Shown piece after piece: positions 45,716 to 55,674 of a stretch of DNA of 64,000 bases. This DNA is from Hydractinia symbiolongicarpus (lineage: Eukaryota > Cnidaria > Hydrozoa > Anthoathecata > Hydractiniidae), in NCBI RefSeq assembly GCF_029227915.1, contig NC_079878.1, forward strand, positions 6,820,001 to 6,884,000, written 5' to 3'. Below the pieces are notes generated by a model. That model did not search any database. It saw only the letters and a program-made list of their open reading frames with translations, and had not been told where the DNA came from. Within the stretch, counting starts at the first letter, position 1. Every line of letters starts with the position of its first letter. The translations under genes were made by a program, and so were the position numbers.

Positions 45716-45871
45716 TTTTTATACATTTTTCATAAAACCATAAACAAATTTTTGTCGGATTTGATTAGTTTCCTGTATATTTATAAGTATGTATTTATTT
45801 ATTTTTTTATATCAGGAAGCTATATGTACATAGTTATTTCTCCGACGTTAAATAAATTAAGAAGAAGAAGA
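45716..45871 (+). other. 3' UTR and AAG tail of the retrotransposon
   Basis: A T/A-rich 3' untranslated region with several T runs, AATAAA at 45851-45856, then four to five AAG triplets reaching the target duplication. A simple-repeat tail instead of long poly(A) is a feature of CR1/RTE/L2-type elements. The T runs would stop any Pol III transcript entering from the tRNA side. Confidence 0.8.
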
Positions 45872-45951
45872 AGTCGGTTATCGCGTCGTACTTATAAGTC
45901 AGTATCGACAAAGACATGCGAAGATCGGGAGTTCGAGCCTCCCCTGGAGCA
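45872..45951 (+). pseudogene. tRNA-Ile(UAU), 3' fragment of the split copy
   Basis: Resumes with the duplicated AGTC and continues through the D-loop, anticodon TAT, intron, T-arm and acceptor 3' strand. It carries the G22-to-T change (45881) of its sister units 57, 58 and 63. Box B is intact but box A is split. Confidence 0.93.
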
Positions 45952-46404
45952 AGGTTTCTTTTCATGCGCCGTCAACACACGCCACAGCACGGGCAGATCA
46001 CCAGTAAAATCTAGCAACGTGGCAGTGCACCCAGGTTGTTTTGATCCCGTCAACGTGACGGCAAAGCCCGTAAAATGGCCAGTGTGGGGCTCGAACCCAC
46101 GACATTCGCGTTATTAGCACGACGCTCTAGCCGACTGAGCTAACCGGCCGTGAACGCGTGAACACGGACTCACTTCCTATGTCAACTCTAAGCAAAATAC
46201 TTTTATTTTTTTACTCAAAACGTTACCGTCATATTTCTCACGCTTTGATACGAGTCCAAGCAATGCAAATAGCCGCAACCCGCTCGAAAGAGGAGTCATG
46301 TTAGGCCAACTTTAAACGGACATTCCCTGAAAGCCCTCGGAGAGATTTGAACTCTCGACCCCTGGTTTACAAGACCAGTGCTCTAACCCCTGAGCTACGA
46401 AGGC

Positions 46405-49184
46405 ACGCGATCCTTGCCAAATACGAAAAGTCGGTGCATCAGGCAAAACAGGCCAGTTGCAACGTGTACTTGCCATAAAGTGATACCGTCAATGCCCTAC
46501 TGGACCATGACTATTCTAATCACGGACCTCAGCTTTCCCGTTAACATCCACGGGCTCCAGTGGCGTAGTCGGTTAGCGCGTCGTACTTATAAGTCAGTAT
46601 CGACAAAGACATTCGAAGATCGGGAGTTCGAGCCTCCCCTGGAGCAAGGTTTCTTTTCATGCGCCGTCAACACACGCCACAGCACGGGCAGATCACCAGT
46701 AAAATCTAGCAACGTGGCAGTGCACCCAGGTTGTTTTGATCCCGTCAACGTGACGGCAAAGCCCGTAAAATGGCCAGTGTGGGGCTCGAACCCACGACAT
46801 TCGCGTTATTAGCACGACGCTCTAGCCGACTGAGCTAACCGGCCGTGAACGCGTGAACACGGACTCACTTCCTAAGTCAACTCTAAGCAAAATACTTTTA
46901 TTTTTTTACTCAAAACGTTACCGTCATATTTCTCACGCTTTGATACGAGTCCAAGCAATGCAAATAGCCGCAACCCGCTCGAAAGAGGAGTCATGTTAGG
47001 CCAACTTTAAACGGACATTCCCTGAAAGCCCACGGAGAGATTTGAACTCTCGACCCCTGGTTTACAAGACCAGTGCTCTAACCCCTGAGCTACGAAGGCA
47101 CGCGATCCTTGCCAAATACGAAAAGTCGGTGCATCAGGCAAAACAGGCCAGTTGCAACGTGTACTTGCCATAAAGTGATACCGTCAATGCCCTACTGGAC
47201 CATGACTATTCTAATCACGGACCTCAGCTTTCCCGTTAACATCCACGGGCTCCAGTGGCGTAGTCGGTTAGCGCGTCGTACTTATAAGTCAGTATCGACA
47301 AAGACATGCGAAGATCGGGAGTTCGAGCCTCCCCTGGAGCAAGGTTTCTTTTCATGCGCCGTCAACACACGCCACAGCACGGGCAGATCACCAGTAAAAT
47401 CTAGCAACGTGGCAGTGCACCCAGGTTGTTTTGATCCCGTCAACGTGACGGCAAAGCCCGTAAAATGGCCAGTGTGGGGCTCGAACCCACGACATTCGCG
47501 TTATTAGCACGACGCTCTAGCCGACTGAGCTAACCGGCCGTGAACGCGTGAACACGGACTCACTTCCTAAGTCAACTCTAAGCAAAATACTTTTATTTTT
47601 TTACTCAAAACGTTACCGTCATATTTCTCACGCTTTGATACGAGTCCAAGCAATGCAAATAGCCGCAACCCGCTCGAAAGAGGAGTCATGTTAGGCCAAC
47701 TTTAAACGGACATTCCCTGAAAGCCCTCGGAGAGATTTGAACTCTCCTCCCCTGGTTTACAAGACCAGTGCTCTAACCCCTGAGCTACGAAGGCACGCGA
47801 TCCTTGCCAAATACGAAAAGTCGGTGCATCAGGCAAAACAGGCCAGTTGCAACGTGTACTTGCCATAAAGTGATACCGTCAATGCCCTACTGGACCATGA
47901 CTATTCTAATCACGGACCTCAGCTTTCCCGTTAACATCCACGGGCTCCAGTGGCGTAGTCGGTTAGCGCGTCGTACTTATAAGTCAGTATCGACAAAGAC
48001 ATGCGAAGATCGGGAGTTCGAGCCTCCCCTGGAGCAAGGTTTCTTTTCATGCGCCGTCAACACACGCCACAGCACGGGCAGATCACCAGTAAAATCTAGC
48101 AACGTGGCAGTGCACCCAGGTTGTTTTGATCCCGTCAACGTGACGGCAAAGCCCGTAAAATGGCCAGTGTGGGGCTCGAACCCACGACATTCGCGTTATT
48201 AGCACGACGCTCTAGCCGACTGAGCTAACCGGCCGTGAACGCGTGAACACGGACTCACTTCCTAAGTCAACTCTAAGCAAAATACTTTTATTTTTTTACT
48301 CAAAACGTTACCGTCATATTTCTCACGCTTTGATACGAGTCCAAGCAATGCAAATAGCCGCAACCCGCTCGAAAGAGGAGTCATGTTAGGCCAACTTTAA
48401 ACGGACATTCCCTGAAAGCCCTCGGAGAGATTTGAACTCTCGACCCCTGGTTTACAAGACCAGTGCTCTAACCCCTGAGCTACGAAGGCACGCGATCCTT
48501 GCCAAATACGAAAAGTCGGTGCATCAGGCAAAACAGGCCAGTTGCAACGTGTACTTGCCATAAAGTGATACCGTCAATGCCCTACTGGACCATGACTATT
48601 CTAATCACGGACCTCAGCTTTCCCGTTAACATCCACGGGCTCCAGTGGCGTAGTCGGTTAGCGCGTCGTACTTATAAGTCAGTATCGACAAAGACATGCG
48701 AAGATCGGGAGTTCGAGCCTCCCCTGGAGCAAGGTTTCTTTTCATGCGCCGTCAACACACGCCACAGCACGGGCAGATCACCAGTAAAATCTAGCAACGT
48801 GGCAGTGCACCCAGGTTGTTTTGATCCCGTCAACGTGACGGCAAAGCCCGTAAAATGGCCAGTGTGGGGCTCGAACCCACGACATTCGCGTTATTAGCAC
48901 GACGCTCTAGCCGACTGAGCTAACCGGCCGTGAACGCGTGAACACGGACTCACTTCCTAAGTCAACTCTAAGCAAAATACTTTTATTTTTTTACTCAAAA
49001 CGTTACCGTCATATTTCTCACGCTTTGATACGAGTCCAAGCAATGCAAATAGCCGCAACCCGCTCGAAAGAGGAGTCATGTTAGGCCAACTTTAAACGGA
49101 CATTCCCTGAAAGCCCTCGGAGAGATTTGAACTCTCGACCCCTGGTTTACAAGACCAGTGCTCTAACCCCTGAGCTACGAAGGC
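46405..49184 (+). repeat. tRNA array, units 65-68
   Basis: Four regular 695-bp units, anchors 46414+695k. They correspond one to one with units 59-62 across the 6-unit duplication. The tRNA-Thr copies 47027-47099 (T68) and 47722-47794 (variable-loop change) carry the duplication markers. Confidence 0.95.
46554..46646 (+). tRNA. tRNA-Ile(UAU) variant, anticodon-stem mismatch (unit 65)
   Basis: Plus base 46613 is t in place of g, so position 40 is T opposite T30. It is absent from the duplicated counterpart (unit 59), so it arose after the duplication. Confidence 0.82.
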
Positions 49185-49872
49185 ACGCGATCCTTGCCAA
49201 ATACGAAAAGTCGGTGCATCAGGCAAAACAGGCCAGTTGCAACGTGTACTTGCCATAAAGTGATACCGTCAATGCCCTACTGGACCATGACTATTCTAAT
49301 CACGGACCTCAGCTTTCCCGTTAACATCCACGGGCTCCAGTGGCGTAGTCGGTTAGCGCGTCGTACTTATAAGTCAGTATCGACAAAGACATGCGAAGAT
49401 CGGGAGTTCGAGCCTCCCCTGGAGCAAGGTTTCTTTTCATGCGCCGTCAACACACGCCACAGCACGGGCAGATCACCAGTAAAATCTAGCAACGTGGCAG
49501 TGCACCCAGGTTGTTTTGATCCCGTCAACGTGACGGCAAAGCCCGTAAAATGGCCAGTGTGGGGCTCGAACCCACGACATTCGCGTTATTAGCACGACGC
49601 TCTAGCCGACTGAGCTAACCGGCCGTGAGCGCGTGAACACGGACTCACTTCCTAAGTCAACTCTAAGCAAAATACTTTTATTTTTTTACTCAAAACGTTA
49701 CCGTCATATTTCTCACGCTTTGATACGAGTCCAAGCAATGCAAATAGCCGCAACCCGCTCGAAAGAGGAGTCATGTTAGGCCAACTTTAAACGGACATTC
49801 CCTGAAAGCCCTCGGACAACTCTCGACCCCTGGTTTACAAGACCAGTGCTCTAACCCCTGAGCTACGAAGGC
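49185..49872 (+). repeat. tRNA array, unit 69 (688 bp)
   Basis: Seven bases short because of a deletion inside tRNA-Thr. It also has gtgagcg in place of gtgaacg upstream of tRNA-Ile(AAU), a marker seen again in units 72, 75 and 81. Confidence 0.95.
49807..49872 (-). pseudogene. tRNA-Thr(UGU) with 7-bp T-arm deletion (unit 69)
   Basis: The plus strand reads ctcggacaactctcg: seven bases of the T-arm are missing and one is substituted. The T-loop and one T-stem strand, and with them box B, are destroyed. The remaining 66 nt should not be transcribed efficiently or fold. Confidence 0.88.
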
Positions 49873-51411
49873 ACGCGATCCTTGCCAAATACGAAAAGTC
49901 GGTGCATCAGGCAAAACAGGCCAGTTGCAACGTGTACTTGCCATAAAGTGATACCGTCAATGCCCTACTGGACCATGACTATTCTAATCACGGACCTCAG
50001 CTTTCCCGTTAACATCCACGGGCTCCAGTGGCGTAGTCGGTTAGCGCGTCGTACTTATAAGTCAGTATCGACAAAGACATGCGAAGATCGGGAGTTCGAG
50101 CCTCCCCTGGAGCAAGGTTTCTTTTCATGCGCCGTCAACACACGCCACAGCACGGGCAGATCACCAGTAAAATCTAGCAACGTGGCAGTGCACCCAGGTT
50201 GTTTTGATCCCGTCAACGTGACGGCAAAGCCCGTAAAATGGCCAGTGTGGGGCTCGAACCCACGACATTCGCGTTATTAGCACGACGCTCTAGCCGACTG
50301 AGCTAACCGGCCGTGAACGCGTGAACACGGACTCACTTCCTAAGTCAACTCTAAGCAAAATACTTTTATTTTTTTACTCAAAACGTTACCGTCATATTTC
50401 TCACGCTTTGATACGAGTCCAAGCAATGCAAATAGCCGCAACCCGCTCGAAAGAGGAGTCATGTTAGGCCAACTTTAAACGGACATTCCCTGAAAGCCCT
50501 CGGAGAGATTTGAACTCTCGACCCCTGGTTTACAAGACCAGTGCTCTAACCCCTGAGCTACGAAGGCACGCGATCCTTGCCAAATACGAAAAGTCGGTGC
50601 ATCAGGCAAAACAGGCCAGTTGCAACGTGTACTTGCCATAAAGTGATACCGTCAATGCCCTACTGGACCATGACTATTCTAATCACGGACCTCAGCTTTC
50701 CCGTTAACATCCACGGGCTCCAGTGGCGTAGTCGGTTAGCGCGTCGTACTTATAAGTCAGTATCGACAAAGACATGCGAAGATCGGGAGTTCGAGCCTCC
50801 CCTGGAGCAAGGTTTCTTTTCATGCGCCGTCAACACACGCCACAGCACGGGCAGATCACCAGTAAAATCTAGCAACGTGGCAGTGCACCCAGGTTGTTTT
50901 GATCCCGTCAACGTGACGGCAAAGCCCGTAAAATGGCCAGTGTGGGGCTCGAACCCACGACATTCGCGTTATTAGCACGACGCTCTAGCCGACTGAGCTA
51001 ACCGGCCGTGAACGCGTGAACACGGACTCACTTCCTAAGTCAACTCTAAGCAAAATACTTTTATTTTTTTACTCAAAACGTTACCGTCATATTTCTCACG
51101 CTTTGATACGAGTCCAAGCAATGCAAATAGCCGCAACCCGCTCGAAAGAGGAGTCATGTTAGGCCAACTTTAAACGGACATTCCCTGAAAGCCCTCGGAG
51201 AGATTTGAACTCTCGACCCCTGGTTTACAAGACCAGTGCTCTAACCCCTGAGCTACGAAGGCACGCGATCCTTGCCAAATACGAAAAGTCGGTGCATCAG
51301 GCAAAACAGGCCAGTTGCAACGTGTACTTGCCATAAAGTGATACCGTCAATGCCCTACTGGACCATGACTATTCTAATCACGGACCTCAGCTTTCCCGTT
51401 AACATCCACGG

Positions 51412-51504
51412 GCTCCAGTGGCGTAGTCGGTTAGCGCGTCGTACTTATAAGTCAGTATCGACAAAGACATGCGAAGATCGGGAGTTCGAGCCTCACCTGG
51501 AGCA
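51412..51504 (+). tRNA. tRNA-Ile(UAU) variant, T-stem A64 (unit 72)
   Basis: Plus base 51495 is a in place of c, breaking the pair with G50. The same change is in unit 75, three units downstream. Confidence 0.83.
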
Positions 51505-53496
51505 AGGTTTCTTTTCATGCGCCGTCAACACACGCCACAGCACGGGCAGATCACCAGTAAAATCTAGCAACGTGGCAGTGCACCCAGGTTGTTTTGATCC
51601 CGTCAACGTGACGGCAAAGCCCGTAAAATGGCCAGTGTGGGGCTCGAACCCACGACATTCGCGTTATTAGCACGACGCTCTAGCCGACTGAGCTAACCGG
51701 CCGTGAGCGCGTGAACACGGACTCACTTCCTAAGTCAACTCTAAGCAAAATACTTTTATTTTTTTACTCAAAACGTTACCGTCATATTTCTCACGCTTTG
51801 ATACGAGTCCAAGCAATGCAAATAGCCGCAACCCGCTCGAAAGAGGAGTCATGTTAGGCCAACTTTAAACGGACATTCCCTGAAAGCCCTCGGAGAGATT
51901 TGAACTCTCGAACCCTGGTTTACAAGACCAGTGCTCTAACCCCTGAGCTACGAAGGCACGCGATCCTTGCCAAATACGAAAAGTCGGTGCATCAGGCAAA
52001 ACAGGCCAGTTGCAACGTGTACTTGCCATAAAGTGATACCGTCAATGCCCTACTGGACCATGACTATTCTAATCACGGACCTCAGCTTTCCCGTTAACAT
52101 CCACGGGCTCCAGTGGCGTAGTCGGTTAGCGCGTCGTACTTATAAGTCAGTATCGACAAAGACATGCGAAGATCGGGAGTTCGAGCCTCCCCTGGAGCAA
52201 GGTTTCTTTTCATGCGCCGTCAACACACGCCACAGCACGGGCAGATCACCAGTAAAATCTAGCAACGTGGCAGTGCACCCAGGTTGTTTTGATCCCGTCA
52301 ACGTGACGGCAAAGCCCGTAAAATGGCCAGTGTGGGGCTCGAACCCACGACATTCGCGTTATTAGCACGACGCTCTAGCCGACTGAGCTAACCGGCCGTG
52401 AACGCGTGAACACGGACTCACTTCCTAAGTCAACTCTAAGCAAAATACTTTTATTTTTTGACTCAAAACGTTACCGTCATATTTCTCACGCTTTGATACG
52501 AGTCCAAGCAATGCAAATAGCCGCAACCCGCTCGAAAGAGGAGTCATGTTAGGCCAACTTTAAACGGACATTCCCTGAAAGCCCTCGGAGAGATTTGAAC
52601 TCTCGACCCCTGGTTTACAAGACCAGTGCTCTAACCCCTGAGCTACGAAGGCACGCGATCCTTGCCAAATACGAAAAGTCGGTGCATCAGGCAAAACAGG
52701 CCAGTTGCAACGTGTACTTGCCATAAAGTGATACCGTCAATGCCCTACTGGACCATGACTATTCTAATCACGGACCTCAGCTTTCCCGTTAACATCCACG
52801 GGCTCCAGTGGCGTAGTCGGTTAGCGCGTCGTACTTATAAGTCAGTATCGACAAAGACATGCGAAGATCGGGAGTTCGAGCCTCCCCTGGAGCAAGGTTT
52901 CTTTTCATGCGCCGTCAACACACGCCACAGCACGGGCAGATCACCAGTAAAATCTAGCAACGTGGCAGTGCACCCAGGTTGTTTTGATCCCGTCAACGTG
53001 ACGGCAAAGCCCGTAAAATGGCCAGTGTGGGGCTCGAACCCACGACATTCGCGTTATTAGCACGACGCTCTAGCCGACTGAGCTAACCGGCCGTGAACGC
53101 GTGAACACGGACTCACTTCCTAAGTCAACTCTAAGCAAAATACTTTTATTTTTTTACTCAAAACGTTACCGTCATATTTCTCACGCTTTGATACGAGTCC
53201 AAGCAATGCAAATAGCCGCAACCCGCTCGAAAGAGGAGTCATGTTAGGCCAACTTTAAACGGACATTCCCTGAAAGCCCTCGGAGAGATTTGAACTCTCG
53301 ACCCCTGGTTTACAAGACCAGTGCTCTAACCCCTGAGCTACGAAGGCACGCGATCCTTGCCAAATACGAAAAGTCGGTGCATCAGGCAAAACAGGCCAGT
53401 TGCAACGTGTACTTGCCATAAAGTGATACCGTCAATGCCCTACTGGACCATGACTATTCTAATCACGGACCTCAGCTTTCCCGTTAACATCCACGG

Positions 53497-53589
53497 GCTC
53501 CAGTGGCGTAGTCGGTTAGCGCGTCGTACTTATAAGTCAGTATCGACAAAGACATGCGAAGATCGGGAGTTCGAGCCTCACCTGGAGCA
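53497..53589 (+). tRNA. tRNA-Ile(UAU) variant, T-stem A64 (unit 75)
   Basis: Same change as unit 72 (base 53580), together with gtgagcg downstream, so units 72 and 75 are copies of each other. Confidence 0.83.
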
Positions 53590-54886
53590 AGGTTTCTTTT
53601 CATGCGCCGTCAACACACGCCACAGCACGGGCAGATCACCAGTAAAATCTAGCAACGTGGCAGTGCACCCAGGTTGTTTTGATCCCGTCAACGTGACGGC
53701 AAAGCCCGTAAAATGGCCAGTGTGGGGCTCGAACCCACGACATTCGCGTTATTAGCACGACGCTCTAGCCGACTGAGCTAACCGGCCGTGAGCGCGTGAA
53801 CACGGACTCACTTCCTAAGTCAACTCTAAGCAAAATACTTTTATTTTTTTACTCAAAACGTTACCGTCATATTTCTCACGCTTTGATACGAGTCCAAGCA
53901 ATGCAAATAGCCGCAACCCGCTCGAAAGAGGAGTCATGTTAGGCCAACTTTAAACGGACATTCCCTGAAAGCCCTCGGAGAGATTTGAACTCTCGAACCC
54001 TGGTTTACAAGACCAGTGCTCTAACCCCTGAGCTACGAAGGCACGCGATCCTTGCCAAATACGAAAAGTCGGTGCATCAGGCAAAACAGGCCAGTTGCAA
54101 CGTGTACTTGCCATAAAGTGATACCGTCAATGCCCTACTGGACCATGACTATTCTAATCACGGACCTCAGCTTTCCCGTTAACATCCACGGGCTCCAGTG
54201 GCGTAGTCGGTTAGCGCGTCGTACTTATAAGTCAGTATCGACAAAGACATGCGAAGATCGGGAGTTCGAGCCTCCCCTGGAGCAAGGTTTCTTTTCATGC
54301 GCCGTCAACACACGCCACAGCACGGGCAGATCACCAGTAAAATCTAGCAACGTGGCAGTGCACCCAGGTTGTTTTGATCCCGTCAACGTGACGGCAAAGC
54401 CCGTAAAATGGCCAGTGTGGGGCTCGAACCCACGACATTCGCGTTATTAGCACGACGCTCTAGCCGACTGAGCTAACCGGCCGTGAACGCGTGAACACGG
54501 ACTCACTTCCTAAGTCAACTCTAAGCAAAATACTTTTATTTTTTGACTCAAAACGTTACCGTCATATTTCTCACGCTTTGATACGAGTCCAAGCAATGCA
54601 AATAGCCGCAACCCGCTCGAAAGAGGAGTCATGTTAGGCCAACTTTAAACGGACATTCCCTGAAAGCCCTCGGAGAGATTTGAACTCTCGACCCCTGGTT
54701 TACAAGACCAGTGCTCTAACCCCTGAGCTACGAAGGCACGCGATCCTTGCCAAATACGAAAAGTCGGTGCATCAGGCAAAACAGGCCAGTTGCAACGTGT
54801 ACTTGCCATAAAGTGATACCGTCAATGCCCTACTGGACCATGACTATTCTAATCACGGACCTCAGCTTTCCCGTTAACATCCACGG

Positions 54887-54979
54887 GCTCCAGTGGCGTA
54901 GTCGGTTAGCACGTCGTACTTATAAGTCAGTATCGACAAAGACATGCGAAGATCGGGAGTTCGAGCCTCCCCTGGAGCA
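54887..54979 (+). tRNA. tRNA-Ile(UAU) variant, D-stem A24 (unit 77)
   Basis: Plus base 54911 is a in place of G24, breaking the pair with C11. Its duplicate is in unit 83. Confidence 0.83.
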
Positions 54980-55581
54980 AGGTTTCTTTTCATGCGCCGT
55001 CAACACACGCCACAGCACGGGCAGATCACCAGTAAAATCTAGCAACGTGGCAGTGCACCCAGGTTGTTTTGATCCCGTCAACGTGACGGCAAAGCCCGTA
55101 AAATGGCCAGTGTGGGGCTCGAACCCACGACATTCGCGTTATTAGCACGACGCTCTAGCCGACTGAGCTAACCGGCCGTGAACGCGTGAACACGGACTCA
55201 CTTCCTAAGTCAACTCTAAGCAAAATACTTTTATTTTTTTACTCAAAACGTTACCGTCATATTTCTCACGCTTTGATACGAGTCCAAGCAATGCAAATAG
55301 CCGCAACCCGCTCGAAAGAGGAGTCATGTTAGGCCAACTTTAAACGGACATTCCCTGAAAGCCCTCGGAGAGATTTGAACTCTCGACCCCTGGTTTACAA
55401 GACCAGTGCTCTAACCCCTGAGCTACGAAGGCACGCGATCCTTGCCAAATACGAAAAGTCGGTGCATCAGGCAAAACAGGCCAGTTGCAACGTGTACTTG
55501 CCATAAAGTGATACCGTCAATGCCCTACTGGACCATGACTATTCTAATCACGGACCTCAGCTTTCCCGTTAACATCCACGG

Positions 55582-55674
55582 GCTCCAGTGGCGTAGTCGG
55601 TTAGCGCGTCGAACTTATAAGTCAGTATCGACAAAGACATGCGAAGATCGGGAGTTCGAGCCTCCCCTGGAGCA
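55582..55674 (+). tRNA. tRNA-Ile(UAU) variant, anticodon-stem A30 (unit 78)
   Basis: Plus base 55612 is a in place of t, giving A30 opposite G40 in the anticodon stem. Its duplicate is in unit 84. Confidence 0.83.

Larger units (their letters stand above)
44106..45871 (+). mobile_element. 5'-truncated non-LTR retrotransposon (Jockey/CR1-type)
   Basis: A 1,766-bp AT-rich insertion foreign to the array. It has no terminal repeats. It holds one long reverse transcriptase reading frame, a roughly 156-bp 3' untranslated region with an AATAAA at 45851-45856, and ends in a short AAG microsatellite instead of a long poly(A). The 5' end begins just before the reverse transcriptase domain, with no APE endonuclease and no ORF1. 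Abrupt 5' truncation with an intact 3' end is typical of target-primed reverse transcription. The reading frame has no visible stops or frameshifts, so the insertion is probably recent. It could not move by itself. Clade assignment within Jockey/CR1/Rex1-like elements is by eye only. Confidence 0.93.
43940..46404 (+). repeat. tRNA array, unit 64, split by retrotransposon
   Basis: Anchor 43949. A 1,770-bp insertion (element plus target duplication) interrupts tRNA-Ile(UAU). The downstream genes look normal: tRNA-Ile(AAU) 46076-46149 and tRNA-Thr 46332-46404. Confidence 0.95.

Noticed and set aside
44106-45871. Complete, autonomous retrotransposon
   Set aside because: No ORF1, no endonuclease and no 5' UTR are present; the sequence starts at the edge of the reverse transcriptase domain, so it is a truncated copy.
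44102-45875. Group II intron or LTR element as the source of the insertion
   Set aside because: There are no terminal repeats, no integrase or protease domain and no intron domain V/VI structure. The YADD and C-terminal layout match animal non-LTR elements.
45752-46117. A 121-residue open frame from the element 3' UTR into the tRNA unit
   Set aside because: It joins untranslated element sequence to the spurious repeat frame and has no recognisable domain.
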